A DNA stretch of 57,790 nt from Lachnospiraceae bacterium (GTDB lineage Bacteria; Bacillota; Clostridia; Lachnospirales; Lachnospiraceae), in the NCBI GenBank assembly GCA_017461865.1, contig JAFTVQ010000052.1, positions 1 to 57,790 on the forward strand, in the 5' to 3' direction. The position numbers were made by a program, and so were the translations under genes. Below, one piece after another: positions 9,381-19,247 of the stretch. The notes beneath the pieces were generated by a model, which saw only the letters and a program-made list of their open reading frames with translations, did not search any database and was not told where the DNA came from. Position 1 is the first letter of the stretch. The number at the start of each line of letters is the position of its first letter.

Positions 9381-10034
9381 ATGAGAAAAAAAGACCTTGC
9401 AAAGGAAGTAATTGAGCGTTTAAAAACAGAATACCCGGACACAGGTTGTTCGCTGGAATATCAAGAACCGTGGAAACTGCTTGTCAGTGTACGTCTTGCA
9501 GCCCAATGTACCGATGCGCGGGTTAACGTGGTGGTGCAGGACTTATATAAGAACTTCCCGGATGTGGATGCCCTTGCTAAGGCACCGGTAGAAGAGATTG
9601 AGAAAATTGTGCGCCCGTGCGGTCTCGGCAACAGCAAGGCACGTGATATCAGTGCCTGCATGAAAATGATACGTGATGAGTACGGCGGAAAAGTGCCGGA
9701 TACCATGGAAGAGCTTTTAAAACTTCCGGGGGTCGGACGAAAAAGCGCCAACCTTGTGCTCGGAGATGTCTACGGGAAACCGGCGATTGTGACGGATACC
9801 CATTGTATCCGCCTTTGTAACCGCATCGGACTTGTGGATGATATCAAAGAGCCGAAGAAGGTGGAAATGGCACTTTGGAAGATTGTGCCGCCTGAGGAAG
9901 GCAATGATTTGTGTCACCGTTTCGTAGACCATGGAAGGGAAATCTGTACGGCGAGAACAACGCCGTATTGTGACAGATGTTGTTTGAATGACATATGTAA
10001 GACGGGGAAGAAAAACATGAAACAGAAGGTATAA
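9381..10034 (+). CDS. nth: Endonuclease III
   Basis: Bifunctional base-excision glycosylase/AP lyase for oxidised pyrimidines. The 217 residues carry the helix-hairpin-helix LPGVGRKSANLVLG with the catalytic lysine at K121, and the catalytic aspartate in TDTH at D139; both align with K120/D138 of the E. coli enzyme. The C-terminal [4Fe-4S] motif is C-x7-C-x2-C-x5-C (CTARTTPYCDRCCLNDIC). The first spacer is one residue longer than the x6 of E. coli Nth. It starts 8 bases after the membrane protein. Confidence 0.96.
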   Translation: MRKKDLAKEVIERLKTEYPDTGCSLEYQEPWKLLVSVRLAAQCTDARVNVVVQDLYKNFPDVDALAKAPVEEIEKIVRPCGLGNSKARDISACMKMIRDEYGGKVPDTMEELLKLPGVGRKSANLVLGDVYGKPAIVTDTHCIRLCNRIGLVDDIKEPKKVEMALWKIVPPEEGNDLCHRFVDHGREICTARTTPYCDRCCLNDICKTGKKNMKQKV

Positions 10035-10058
10035 ATTCCGGAATGGGAGGGTATGCGT

Positions 10059-11399
10059 ATGAGAATGTATGATCTGATTATGAAGAAGAGAAACGGGGAA
10101 GCTTTATCGGAAGAAGAAATCAAATTCATGGTAAACTCTTACACTATGGGAGAGATACCGGATTATCAGATGTCGGCGATGATGATGGCGATTTACTTTC
10201 GCGGAATGACACAGGATGAGACGCTGGCGCTGACCATGGCTATGGCAGAGAGCGGCGATATTCTTGATTTATCCGGCATTGCAGGGGTTAAAGTGGATAA
10301 ACACAGCACCGGCGGTGTGGGAGACAAGACGTCCCTTGCGCTGACACCGATGGTTGCGGCTTGCGGCGTCAAAGTTGCCAAAATGAGCGGCCGGGGTCTT
10401 GGACATACCGGCGGAACGATTGATAAATTGGAGAGTTTCCCGGGATTTTCCACGGAGATTGAACTGGACGTGTTTGAAAAGAATGTCAATGAAATCGGTA
10501 TTTCGATTATGGGACAGACAAAAGATCTTGCACCGGCGGACAAAAAACTGTATGCGCTTCGTGATGTGACGGCGACGGTGGATCAGCTTTCCCTGATTGC
10601 AAGTTCCATTATGAGTAAAAAATTAGCTTCCGGAGCGGATGCGATTGTTTTGGATGTCAAGACAGGAAGCGGAGCATTTATGAAAACGCTTCCGGATTCC
10701 GTCGCACTTGCCGAAGAGATGGTGCGTATCGGAAACGGAGCAGGCAGAAAAACAATTGCCGTAATTTCCGATATGGATCAGCCGCTTGGCTATGCAGTGG
10801 GAAATGCGCTCGAAGTACAGGAGGCGATTGCAACACTTCGAGGAGAAGGACCGGAAGATTTTACAAAGCTTTGTATGACGCTGGGAAGCTATATGCTTGT
10901 GGCAGGAGGAAAAGCAGAGAATGAAGTGGTGGCCGGAAAGATGCTTTCTGAAGTGATAGAAAACGGAAAAGCACTGGATAAATTGGCGGAGTTTGTAAAA
11001 GCGCAGGGCGGAGATGCATCTTACGTATATGAACCGGACAAATTTGAACTTGCCCGTATACAGGAAGAGATTCCGGCGCCGGAAAGCGGATTTATACAGA
11101 AGATTGTCTGTGACGAGATCGGGATTTGTTCATTGATTCTCGGAGGAGGAAGAGAGACAAAGGAGAGCGGGATTGATTTGTCGGTAGGTCTTTTGCTTCA
11201 TAAGAAAGTCGGTGATAAGGTGGAGGCAGGAGAGAGTCTTGCAACCATCTATGCCAACGACGCGGAAAAGTGCAGACAGGCAAAGGAAAGATTTCTTGCT
11301 GCTTATACAATTGCACCGGATCCGAAGGAGAAAGAAGCGCTGATTAAAAAAGTGATTGTTCCGTCTTCGTGGAATGAAGGAGATATTTTGCTCATATAG
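10059..11399 (+). CDS. pdp: Pyrimidine-nucleoside phosphorylase
   Basis: Salvage enzyme that splits uridine, thymidine or deoxyuridine with phosphate to the free base and (deoxy)ribose-1-phosphate. It is 446 residues from the ATG at 10059, which lies eight bases after GGGAGG. The ATG at 10053 is only two bases from that site. Signature motifs are the N-terminal [11 protein letters not shown] dimerisation region, [14 protein letters not shown] (phosphate/potassium site), and [18 protein letters not shown]. The length and C-terminal alpha/beta domain match the Bacillus Pdp family rather than a thymidine-only phosphorylase. It lies 24 bases after nth and 6 before yqfC. Confidence 0.95.
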   Translation: MRMYDLIMKKRNGEALSEEEIKFMVNSYTMGEIPDYQMSAMMMAIYFRGMTQDETLALTMAMAESGDILDLSGIAGVKVDKHSTGGVGDKTSLALTPMVAACGVKVAKMSGRGLGHTGGTIDKLESFPGFSTEIELDVFEKNVNEIGISIMGQTKDLAPADKKLYALRDVTATVDQLSLIASSIMSKKLASGADAIVLDVKTGSGAFMKTLPDSVALAEEMVRIGNGAGRKTIAVISDMDQPLGYAVGNALEVQEAIATLRGEGPEDFTKLCMTLGSYMLVAGGKAENEVVAGKMLSEVIENGKALDKLAEFVKAQGGDASYVYEPDKFELARIQEEIPAPESGFIQKIVCDEIGICSLILGGGRETKESGIDLSVGLLLHKKVGDKVEAGESLATIYANDAEKCRQAKERFLAAYTIAPDPKEKEALIKKVIVPSSWNEGDILLI

Positions 11400-11405
11400 T
11401 GAAAT

Positions 11406-11687
11406 ATGAGTAAAATAAAATTATTTGAACATGCAAAAAATAAAGTGTCGGATACGCTGAAACTCCCAAAAGATCTTGCAAAGGGAGAAGCCTTGATCGG
11501 TCTGACGGGCAGAGAGGAAGTTTATATCGAGAATTATAAAGGGATTCTGGAATGCACTTCCGAATCTGTTGTGATAGCCACCGGACGCTGCAGAGTGCAG
11601 ATTGCCGGTAAGGATCTGAAGGTGGATTATTATACCAATGATGAAATGAAAATTGAAGGTCTTTTGCACCAAATTACATTTTTGTAA
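11406..11687 (+). CDS. yqfC: Sporulation protein YqfC
   Basis: Small YabP/YqfC-family protein of 93 residues, made in the mother cell during sporulation in relatives; molecular role unknown. Recognisable features are the N-terminal KLPKDLAKGEALIGLTGREEVYIENYKG segment (read in short pieces: KLPKDLAKG, then ENYKGILE) and the conserved end around KVDYYTNDEMKIEG. Position is strong support: it stands directly before yqfD, as in other endospore formers. Confidence 0.92.
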   Translation: MSKIKLFEHAKNKVSDTLKLPKDLAKGEALIGLTGREEVYIENYKGILECTSESVVIATGRCRVQIAGKDLKVDYYTNDEMKIEGLLHQITFL

Positions 11688-11698
11688 GAGGAGACGGT

Positions 11699-12925
11699 AT
11701 GGTTGGACTTATTCGTTCGTTTCGTGGGTATGTAAGAATCCGTGTGGATGGTGTATCCCCGCAACGCTTTTTGAATTTGTGTTCGGTTCACAATATTTCT
11801 CTTTGGGATATTGTGTCAAACGGAAGTTGTTATGAGTTAAATATGTCGGTGGCGGATTTTTTTCGGCTGAGACCGATTGTAAAAAAGACGAAAACAAAGG
11901 TAGTCCTTTTGGGAAAAAGAGGACTACCTTTTTATATACAAAAATGGAAAAAAAGAAAAGTGTTTCTGTTGTGCAGTTTTTTGTGTATCACGGGATTATA
12001 TTTGATTTCGTTGTTTATCTGGGATATTCAGCTGGTGGATGAAGGAAGACTGACCGATGAGATGCTGATTCAGTTTCTGCAGGAAAACGGAATTTATTAC
12101 GGAAGTTATCGGAATGGGATAGATATTGATTCGGCAGAGAAAAAGCTGAGGGATGAATATCCGTTTATTACGTGGACATCTTTCAAAATAGAAGGGACGA
12201 GATTGTATGTATACGTAAAAGAAAATGACCAAAGTGCATGGAGTGATTCAAAGGCAGTTAATCAGGAGGCGGGAAGTTTATATGCTACGGTAGACGGGAC
12301 CGTTGTGTCTATCATTACGAGAAACGGACTTCCGAAGGTGAAGATCGGGGATGAAATAAAAAAGGGGGATCTTTTGGTTGACGGAGAGATACCGGTATAT
12401 AACGATGATGAAACAATAAGGGAATATATGTATGTCAGATCAGATGCAGATATCCGGTTGGAAACAAAACTTACGTACCGAAAGGAACTTCCGTTAAACT
12501 ACAGGAAAAAGGTATATACCGGAGAGGAAAAAAAGTCCTATTATTTCAGGGTGTATAACAGCGGTTTTTCCACAGCAGGAGTGGCAGACTATGAGGAGTA
12601 TGATATAGTGACAGATCTTCAACAGGCAAAACTGTTGTATGACTTTTATTTGCCGCTTTATTTCGGCAGAATTACGTACCGGGAATATGAAATGGAGGAC
12701 TTTTGCTATACACAGTCCGAGGGGAACAACATATTAAACTATGAATTTGAAAAATTTTGCAAAACTTTACAACAAAAAGGTGTTCAAATAGTAGCGAAAG
12801 ATGTTAAAATAGAAAAGAATGGGCAGACTCTGCGCGCAGACGGAAGTATCCTTGTGGAGATGTCCGACGGTGATATAAAACCAATCACCGAAAGGAAACA
12901 GACAGGAGACACTGAAATTGAGTGA
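11699..12925 (+). CDS. yqfD: Sporulation protein YqfD
   Basis: Membrane protein of the sporulation yqfCD pair (408 residues). A small N-terminal domain begins MVGLIRSFRGYVRIRVDG. One or two hydrophobic helices follow at about 87-110. The larger C-terminal portion is extracytoplasmic and contains ATVDGTVVSIITRNG, the conserved YqfD core. The ribosome site AAGAGGAG lies just ahead. The 3' end overlaps the phoH start by eight bases. In Bacillus this pair is under sigma-E; I did not find a convincing sigma-E promoter here. Confidence 0.9.
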   Translation: MVGLIRSFRGYVRIRVDGVSPQRFLNLCSVHNISLWDIVSNGSCYELNMSVADFFRLRPIVKKTKTKVVLLGKRGLPFYIQKWKKRKVFLLCSFLCITGLYLISLFIWDIQLVDEGRLTDEMLIQFLQENGIYYGSYRNGIDIDSAEKKLRDEYPFITWTSFKIEGTRLYVYVKENDQSAWSDSKAVNQEAGSLYATVDGTVVSIITRNGLPKVKIGDEIKKGDLLVDGEIPVYNDDETIREYMYVRSDADIRLETKLTYRKELPLNYRKKVYTGEEKKSYYFRVYNSGFSTAGVADYEEYDIVTDLQQAKLLYDFYLPLYFGRITYREYEMEDFCYTQSEGNNILNYEFEKFCKTLQQKGVQIVAKDVKIEKNGQTLRADGSILVEMSDGDIKPITERKQTGDTEIE

Positions 12926-13940
12926 ATATACAGAAAATCTTGAGCTTGATATTGATGTCATGCAAAGTATTTTTGGACAATATGATTCTTATATTGCAAA
13001 GATAGAAAAAGAAATGAATGTAGTAGTCGTTGACAGGGACGGACAGGTCCGGATCAAAGGACGCCGGATTGATGTAAGCAGGGCAAAAAAACTGATTCTG
13101 TCGCTGGCGGAGTCGGTGGAGAAAGGGAATCCGCTGGAGGAGCAGAGAGTAAATTATGTGCTTGAACTTTCGGAAGAAGGGGAAGACCTGACGCTGGATG
13201 AAATGGATAATACCTGTATCTGCCATACAATTGCAGGCAAACCGATCAAGCCAAAGACTATGGGACAGAAAACGTATGTGGATGCCATGCGCGATCATAT
13301 GATTGTCTTCGGACTGGGACCGGCCGGAACCGGTAAGACCTATCTTGCCATGGCGATGGCAATTACCGCATTTAAGAATAATGAGGTTGAGCGGATTATC
13401 CTGACACGACCGGCCATTGAGGCGGGAGAGAAACTGGGATTTCTTCCCGGAGATCTCCAGAGTAAGGTGGATCCGTACTTAAGACCTTTATATGATGCGT
13501 TATATCAGATCATGGGAGCGGAAAGTTTTCAAAAGAACATGGAAAAAGGCCTGATTGAGGTGGCGCCGCTTGCTTACATGAGAGGCCGTACGTTGGATAA
13601 TGCTTATATTATTTTGGATGAAGCCCAGAACACAACGGAAGCACAGATGAAAATGTTTTTGACGCGTATCGGCTTCGGATCAAAGGTGGTTGTGACGGGA
13701 GATGCATCCCAGAAGGATCTTGCAGCCGGAACCCGCAGCGGGCTTGATATTGCGGTTAAGGTTCTCTCAAAAGTGGACGAGATTGCATTTTGTAATTTGA
13801 CAAGTAAGGATGTTGTGAGACATCCGTTAGTACAAAAAATTGTAAAGGCATATGAAGAATATGAAAGAAAAGAAACAAGAAAAGCAAGTGAAGGAAAAAC
13901 AAGAGAAAAGAACAAGAACTACAGAGGTCGTCAGCATTAA
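12918..13940 (+). CDS. phoH: PhoH-like ATPase/RNA-binding protein
   Basis: P-loop ATPase (340 residues) of the PhoH/YbeZ family, conserved next to ybeY and thought to act in rRNA processing or as an RNA helicase-like factor. It starts with TTG at 12918, supported by AGGAG nine bases upstream and an 8-base overlap with yqfD. Walker A is GPAGTGKT at about residues 134-141 and Walker B is AYIILDEAQN. TGDASQKDL and GLDIAVKVL follow. The C-terminal 25 residues are highly charged and are encoded where the next gene begins. Confidence 0.93.
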   Translation: MSEYTENLELDIDVMQSIFGQYDSYIAKIEKEMNVVVVDRDGQVRIKGRRIDVSRAKKLILSLAESVEKGNPLEEQRVNYVLELSEEGEDLTLDEMDNTCICHTIAGKPIKPKTMGQKTYVDAMRDHMIVFGLGPAGTGKTYLAMAMAITAFKNNEVERIILTRPAIEAGEKLGFLPGDLQSKVDPYLRPLYDALYQIMGAESFQKNMEKGLIEVAPLAYMRGRTLDNAYIILDEAQNTTEAQMKMFLTRIGFGSKVVVTGDASQKDLAAGTRSGLDIAVKVLSKVDEIAFCNLTSKDVVRHPLVQKIVKAYEEYERKETRKASEGKTREKNKNYRGRQH

Positions 13941-15108
13941 AGAGATTGCAATATCTTTTGTGATTGCGATGTTACCGTCGGTTTGTCTGTTTTTATATTG
14001 TTTCATGAAAAATCAGTTGGATGCGGCATTTCTGGCAAACGAAATCCGTTTGATGTTGTTTGCGGTCGTGTTTTTGTTTGTGCTGTTGATGGCAATTTCA
14101 AAAAAAGGATTTTTTTATGAAAACAACAGTCATTTGGGCAGATTCTCGGTTATGTATCTGATCGGGATCCTTTTGGTTGTCATACAGAGTTTTATTCCGG
14201 ACAAGCTGTGGCTGTTTTTGCCATTGGCAGTTGTGCTTGTTTTGTTTTCCGGACTTCAGGTCGGAATATGTGCTTATGTGATTTTGCTGTATCTTCAAAT
14301 GATGCTTACGGGATCCGATCCGGCAGTATTTTTGGCTTATATTTGTGTTGGTATGATCGGTATATTGCTGTTCAGCCATCTGGATATAGAATTTTTATTC
14401 GGAGTTCCGTTATTTGCGTCACTGATTCTTGTGTTTGCAACGATACTTTCCATGGAATATGCGGTTTGCGGATATCTTCACTTTGATTCGTTCCTCTATG
14501 CGGCGATCAATGTATTTGTCAGTTTCCTCCTGCTTACTTTTGCGCTCAAATACCTGAGTTACCAGGTACTGCATAAGGACAGGGACAAATATCAGGAGAT
14601 TAATGATCCGGAATATCGTCTTTTGACAGAATTAAAAAAGACTTCGCAGAGGTCATACTATCATGCCGTTCACACGGCGTATTTCAGTGAGAAAATTGCG
14701 CGGAGAATCGGAGCGGATGAGATGCTTGCAAAGGCCGGCGGTTATTATCATAAGATCGGCAAAATGAGAGGGAACAATAATTTAAAAAATGCTCTTGAGA
14801 TTGCTTCCGAATATAATTTTCCGCCGCAGCTGGTACAACTGCTGAAGGAATACGGCGGGAAAAATACGGTGCTGCGTTCAAAAGAAGCAGCCATTGTGAT
14901 TTTGGCGGATGCTATGGTTTCTTCGGTTATGTTTTTGTTTGAAAAAGACAGGAATGCCAAGCTGGATTATGAACAGATTGTATCCGTTGTGTTCAAAAAA
15001 CAGATGGACAGCGGCATTTTAGATCATTGTGATTTAACCATGGACCAGATGAGGCAAATACGTACCATGTTTACAGAGGAGACATTGTATTATGACTTTT
15101 TGCGTTGA
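13852..15108 (+). CDS. yqfF: Short YqfF/PgpH-type membrane HD-domain protein with degenerate metal site
   Basis: By position (phoH-X-ybeY) and sequence this is the 7TM-HD family (PgpH, a c-di-AMP phosphodiesterase). It has only 418 residues against roughly 700 for the family and lacks the large extracellular 7TMR-HDED domain. Several membrane helices fill residues ~30-235, then an HD fold. H271 is kept, but the defining His-Asp is H300-K301 (YYHKIGK), the usual His-His of EHHG is Y334-G335 (KEYGGK), and only D353 (LADAM) of the later ligands remains. I infer it cannot bind the two metals and is catalytically dead. The start is uncertain: ATG 13852 overlaps phoH by 89 bases, ATG 13861 and GTG 13888 are alternatives. 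Confidence 0.8.
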   Translation: MKNMKEKKQEKQVKEKQEKRTRTTEVVSIKEIAISFVIAMLPSVCLFLYCFMKNQLDAAFLANEIRLMLFAVVFLFVLLMAISKKGFFYENNSHLGRFSVMYLIGILLVVIQSFIPDKLWLFLPLAVVLVLFSGLQVGICAYVILLYLQMMLTGSDPAVFLAYICVGMIGILLFSHLDIEFLFGVPLFASLILVFATILSMEYAVCGYLHFDSFLYAAINVFVSFLLLTFALKYLSYQVLHKDRDKYQEINDPEYRLLTELKKTSQRSYYHAVHTAYFSEKIARRIGADEMLAKAGGYYHKIGKMRGNNNLKNALEIASEYNFPPQLVQLLKEYGGKNTVLRSKEAAIVILADAMVSSVMFLFEKDRNAKLDYEQIVSVVFKKQMDSGILDHCDLTMDQMRQIRTMFTEETLYYDFLR

Positions 15109-15589
15109 GAGAGAAACGGAAATTTCGGTGGACTTTTCACCGGAAGAGCTGTTTGAAGAAGTGGCAAAGCAGGTTCTTACGGAGGAAAATTGTCCTTACG
15201 AGGCAGAGATCAATCTGCTTTTGACAGATTCGGATGCAATCCGCGTTTATAACCGGGAGTATCGGGATATCGATAAAGAGACGGATGTTCTTTCGTTTCC
15301 GGGAGTGGACTATGAAACTCCTTCTGATTTTTCGTTGGTTGAGCAGGAGATTGCCTGCTATGTAAATCCGGATACGCAGGAGCTTATGCTCGGAGACATT
15401 ATTTTAAATATGGACAGGGTCATATCCCAGGCAAAGGAATACGGACATAGCGAAAAACGTGAATTTGCATTTTTGATAACGCACAGTATGCTGCATCTTC
15501 TCGGCTATGACCATATGACGGACGAAGAAGAGAAAGTGATGTTTCAAAAACAGGAACAAATATTGGATAAAATGGGAATTTTCAGATAA
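15092..15589 (+). CDS. ybeY: Endoribonuclease YbeY, rRNA maturation factor
   Basis: Single-strand-specific metallo-endoribonuclease for 16S rRNA 3' maturation and ribosome quality control. The 165 residues include ETDVLSFP and GDIILN and the zinc motif THSMLHLLGYDHM. The three His ligands are present, but the usual glycine after the first His is serine. The start overlaps the upstream yqfF-like gene by 17 bases, so translation is probably coupled. The usual followers dgkA, cdd and era are absent here. Confidence 0.95.
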   Translation: MTFCVERETEISVDFSPEELFEEVAKQVLTEENCPYEAEINLLLTDSDAIRVYNREYRDIDKETDVLSFPGVDYETPSDFSLVEQEIACYVNPDTQELMLGDIILNMDRVISQAKEYGHSEKREFAFLITHSMLHLLGYDHMTDEEEKVMFQKQEQILDKMGIFR

Positions 15590-15609
15590 AAGACATTAGA
15601 GGATATACT

Positions 15610-17235
15610 ATGGGTGAAAGAAACGGAAGAAAAAATTATATACAGCAGAGCGGAATCCGCGGAGTGAGTATGTGGATTGTATTTCTGCTCTTTGCGGTTA
15701 AAGTGGTTTATATGTCATACAAAAACGGAATGCAGGGAATGACATATTACGCACTCGCGGATGTGCTTTATATTTTGCTCTGCATTTTACTTGGGGTTGC
15801 AGTAATTCCGGTCATGAAAAAAATGATTTTTTTTCAGATGAACAAGGGAAGCTATCGCAACGGATTTAAGGTATATAAGACGATTTCTGTGTTGATACAT
15901 GTTTTGGCGATTTCGCTTTGTGTGGCAATATTCCTGTTTTCGGAATGGTTGAGCAGAGCCATATTGGGAACCGTGCTTTGTTCTTTGTCGCTCAAACTGG
16001 TTGCCCTTGCGTTATTGTTTGCGGTTTCGGGGTTTTGTATCAAAGGATATATGGAAGGGATCGGAAATCCGGTTCCGGGAATGTATGCCGATGTGCTTGC
16101 TCACCTGACAGGCCTTATTGTTACGGTGTTATTTCAGCCTGTGTTTGCAGATTACGGAAGAAGAGTTGCGGCGGTTATGGGGCAGGATTCTTACGCATAT
16201 GCATATGCTGCATGCAGCGGTATACTCGGCCTTTGTGTCGGAGGAGTGGTTGGATACATTTTCCTTTTTTTGGTAAAAACGGTGTTGGGGAAACAAATGA
16301 AACAGCGTATCCGGCAGGATGAAATGAAAAAAACAGACACTTCCCAGGATATTCTTTGGAATTTTCTTGTCGGTTATGTCAAGACGGCTTTTGTGGAGCA
16401 TGTCGGTGTACTGCTTATGATTGTTCTTGTGATTTTGTATTGTCATACACAGGGACGAATGGAGACGGGGGCAGGGATGCTTTTTGCCGGCGCTGCACTT
16501 ATGGCGCTTCCGGCAGCGATCATAGCATCGCAGATTGCAACACCTTTTTCCAGACATTTGACAACGATTATGAGACAGGCTGACTTTCATCATGCAAAAG
16601 AAAGAATTTCGTTTTCGCTGAAGTTGCTGTCGTATACTGTATTTCCGTATGTGACACTGTGTTTTTCTTTGGCACCCCTTGTAGGAAACGTTTTTTTTGA
16701 TACGGAAACAGAAGGGTTTGCCGGCTTAATCCGGATCGGAATGGGGGTTGCGGTTTTGTTAGCGCTCTGCCTTTTGTTCAGACAGACGCTCTCTGTGTTG
16801 ACAAAGCCTTACATTCGTAATCTGTATGCGGCGATTCTGGGAATCTGTGGAATCCTCTTTTTCCTGTTGCTTGGCAGATACAAAATAGGCGGGGAAGAGA
16901 GTGTTGTGTATGCCTATTTGCTTGCCTGTCTTGTTTATCTTGCAGTAACAGGATTTGCCGTGTTGAAAAAAATTCGCATACATAACCGGCTTGCGGGAAG
17001 TATTGTTCTGCCGTTTGTCTCGGCAGTCGTTGCGGCGCTTGTTTCTTACGGCATATATTGTCTTTTGGATTCTGTGCTACCGTCTTTGCTTGTGCTTGTT
17101 ATATGTGTGATTGCGGGATATTTGCTTCATAATGTGGTAATTGTAATACTTCGTGTGTTTGAGCCCCATGAATGGAACGAAGTTCCGTTTTCGGAATTAC
17201 CGAAATCTTTCGCAAAAATGCTCGGACGGTATTAA
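15610..17235 (+). CDS. MOP-superfamily flippase (SpoVB/MurJ/Wzx-like)
   Basis: Polytopic membrane protein of 541 residues with about 14 predicted helices and short loops, the architecture of the polysaccharide/lipid II flippases. PLVGNVFFDTETEG and LTKPYIRNLYAA recall the second half of SpoVB/MurJ proteins. The N-terminus lacks the clear starting signature, so assignment to MurJ, SpoVB or an exporter is open. The sporulation neighbours (yqfCD, BofC-like) make a SpoVB-like role in spore peptidoglycan precursor export plausible, which is an inference. Confidence 0.7.
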   Translation: MGERNGRKNYIQQSGIRGVSMWIVFLLFAVKVVYMSYKNGMQGMTYYALADVLYILLCILLGVAVIPVMKKMIFFQMNKGSYRNGFKVYKTISVLIHVLAISLCVAIFLFSEWLSRAILGTVLCSLSLKLVALALLFAVSGFCIKGYMEGIGNPVPGMYADVLAHLTGLIVTVLFQPVFADYGRRVAAVMGQDSYAYAYAACSGILGLCVGGVVGYIFLFLVKTVLGKQMKQRIRQDEMKKTDTSQDILWNFLVGYVKTAFVEHVGVLLMIVLVILYCHTQGRMETGAGMLFAGAALMALPAAIIASQIATPFSRHLTTIMRQADFHHAKERISFSLKLLSYTVFPYVTLCFSLAPLVGNVFFDTETEGFAGLIRIGMGVAVLLALCLLFRQTLSVLTKPYIRNLYAAILGICGILFFLLLGRYKIGGEESVVYAYLLACLVYLAVTGFAVLKKIRIHNRLAGSIVLPFVSAVVAALVSYGIYCLLDSVLPSLLVLVICVIAGYLLHNVVIVILRVFEPHEWNEVPFSELPKSFAKMLGRY

Positions 17236-17286
17236 ATAAAAAAATAAGTCAATACTGATACAAGAAAAGTTTGATAGAGGAGTTTT

Positions 17287-17979
17287 ATGAAAACATTATT
17301 TCGTATCAGTGTTGGTTTAAATATTATATTTGCAATTTATATCATCCTCAAAGGGAGCCAGCTGTTTGCACAGGATATTCTGTTTGATTCCAAGGAAGAG
17401 AATCGGGTGGTAACCGCGGAGGAGATTGCTGCGACAGCATCCTCGGGGGAATGTGTAACGTGTGATACCGTTTTTACGGTACAGGAGTATGACCTGTCAA
17501 CCGAAAAAGAACGGATTTATCAGGAAACACTCCCGGAATCTTTTATCGGGATGACGAGGGAACAGCTTCTTGCTTGGATAGATGAACACAGTATGAATCT
17601 GACTTTGGAAGAAATGGAACAGGGGCTTTTGTCGATGGAACTTGTTTCCTTTTCGGAAAAAGAGATTCGGATAAGAAAACGTGTGGAGAGTGAGCCGGAG
17701 CAAATCTTGCAGGAGGATGAGGTGCAGGAACCGGGTCGGATTTATTGGTCAAAACAGGAAGAAAGTTCGGTTTCCCAAAACAGCAATGCAGATTATGGTT
17801 GCATTTTGGCGCAGGATGGTTTGTTGACGGTTTATGACAGTCAGCGCCGTCATGTGATTTTATATACGGACATACCGCTGTTTGATTTGCCGCAGGAACA
17901 ACAGCAGGAAATTTTGGCGGGAAAATATGTTCAGACAGAAGAAGAATTATATCATTTGCTTGAATCCTATTCGAGCTGA
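17287..17979 (+). CDS. Membrane-anchored protein with BofC-like C-terminal region
   Basis: The 230 residues begin with a signal-anchor helix (about 5-25, ISVGLNIIFAIYIILKG), followed by an exported portion. The last ~50 residues, ILYTDIPLFDLPQEQQQEI then YVQTEEELYHLLESYSS, match the C-terminal domain of BofC, the Bacillus inhibitor of the SpoIVB protease in sigma-K checkpoint signalling. The middle is acidic and variable. A CVTC pair sits near residue 56. AGAGGAG precedes the ATG. Regulation of forespore signalling is inferred from the domain and neighbours, not proven. It is 14 bases from the next gene. Confidence 0.7.
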   Translation: MKTLFRISVGLNIIFAIYIILKGSQLFAQDILFDSKEENRVVTAEEIAATASSGECVTCDTVFTVQEYDLSTEKERIYQETLPESFIGMTREQLLAWIDEHSMNLTLEEMEQGLLSMELVSFSEKEIRIRKRVESEPEQILQEDEVQEPGRIYWSKQEESSVSQNSNADYGCILAQDGLLTVYDSQRRHVILYTDIPLFDLPQEQQQEILAGKYVQTEEELYHLLESYSS

Positions 17980-17993
17980 GGAAAGGAAGTATA

Positions 17994-19247
17994 ATGGAGG
18001 TTGGAGTTATCGGCGGTGGAGCCTCCGGAATGACGGCGGCAATTTTTGCTGCCCGCAGCGGAGCGCATGTCACTGTCCTGGAACACACAGGCCGGGTCGG
18101 GAAAAAAATATTATCCACAGGAAACGGAAAGTGTAATTTTACCAATCAGAAACTTTCGAAGGATGATTATCATGGCAATCATCCTTCTTTTGCGGAGCCG
18201 GTTTTACAGAAATTCGGACCGGAGGCTGCGGTGGATTTTTTTGAAAGTTGCGGTATGTTTGCTGCGTCCAAGCGCGACGGATATTTTTATCCGGCAACAG
18301 GACAGGCGGCGACGGTTTTAAATGTGTTGCGCTATCAGTTACAGTCGTTGGGCGTATTAGTCATGACCGATCAATATATAGAGTGGGCAAAAAAAGGAAA
18401 AGACGGAATTTTCTGTGTGAAAACAAAAGAAAAAATGTATCACTTTGACCGGTTGATTCTCGCCTGCGGAGGAAAAGCCGCACCGGCAACAGGATCTGAC
18501 GGAAGCGGTTACCGTATTGCGGAAGAGTTTGGACACCGTGTGATAAAGCCGCTGCCTGTACTTACATATTTGAGGAGCAAAGAGCCTTTTTTGAAGGAAC
18601 TTGCAGGGGTACGCTGTCAGGCAGAAATATCTCTTCTTGTACAGGGCAAAATTGTACAGAGAGAAGCCGGAGAACTTCAGTTGAACAAAGATAATCTCTC
18701 CGGAATTCCGGTGTTTCAATTGAGTCACCAAGGGATACTGGCGGTGGATCAAAAGAAAAAAACCACTCTGCTGGTTGATTTTTTGCCCGGATACAGCAGT
18801 CGGGAAATAGAAAATAAAGTATTGAAATTAATGGATATGTACGGCAATCTTCCGGTCAGCGAGGTGCTTGGCGGAATGCTTCACAAAAAGATATGCGGTG
18901 CAATTCTTCACAAAGCAGGCATATCGTTCGATAAAACTGTCGGAACACTTACAGGAAAAGAGACCAAACAGATTGTTTCGCTTTCAAAAGAATTCGAGTT
19001 TGAAATCGTATCTTTTCCGGGATTTGAAGCAGCACAGGCAACGCAGGGAGGCGTGGATGTTGCCCAAATAGACGAAAATATGATGTCCCGCAAGGTTGAC
19101 GGATTGTATTTTGCAGGTGAAATCCTGGATGTTGACGGAAGATGCGGAGGCTATAATCTGCATTGGGCCTGGAGCAGCGGTTATGTGGCCGGATGTCACA
19201 GTGTGAACGGAGAAGTAAAATGTTACAAATCAGCCAGTGTAGGGTAA
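17994..19247 (+). CDS. NAD(P)/FAD-dependent oxidoreductase, HI0933/BaiN-like family
   Basis: Flavoprotein of 417 residues with an N-terminal dinucleotide motif GVIGGGASGMTAAIFAAR, the family signature GRVGKKILSTGNGKCNFTN, and the C-terminal FAD-closing segment GLYFAGEILDVDGRCGGYN followed by WAWSSG. The family (COG2081) is widespread but substrates are mostly unknown. BaiN, a bile-acid 7-dehydroxylation reductase, is one member, and that role should not be assumed here. The gene overlaps the next FAD protein by 28 bases. Confidence 0.88.
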   Translation: MEVGVIGGGASGMTAAIFAARSGAHVTVLEHTGRVGKKILSTGNGKCNFTNQKLSKDDYHGNHPSFAEPVLQKFGPEAAVDFFESCGMFAASKRDGYFYPATGQAATVLNVLRYQLQSLGVLVMTDQYIEWAKKGKDGIFCVKTKEKMYHFDRLILACGGKAAPATGSDGSGYRIAEEFGHRVIKPLPVLTYLRSKEPFLKELAGVRCQAEISLLVQGKIVQREAGELQLNKDNLSGIPVFQLSHQGILAVDQKKKTTLLVDFLPGYSSREIENKVLKLMDMYGNLPVSEVLGGMLHKKICGAILHKAGISFDKTVGTLTGKETKQIVSLSKEFEFEIVSFPGFEAAQATQGGVDVAQIDENMMSRKVDGLYFAGEILDVDGRCGGYNLHWAWSSGYVAGCHSVNGEVKCYKSASVG

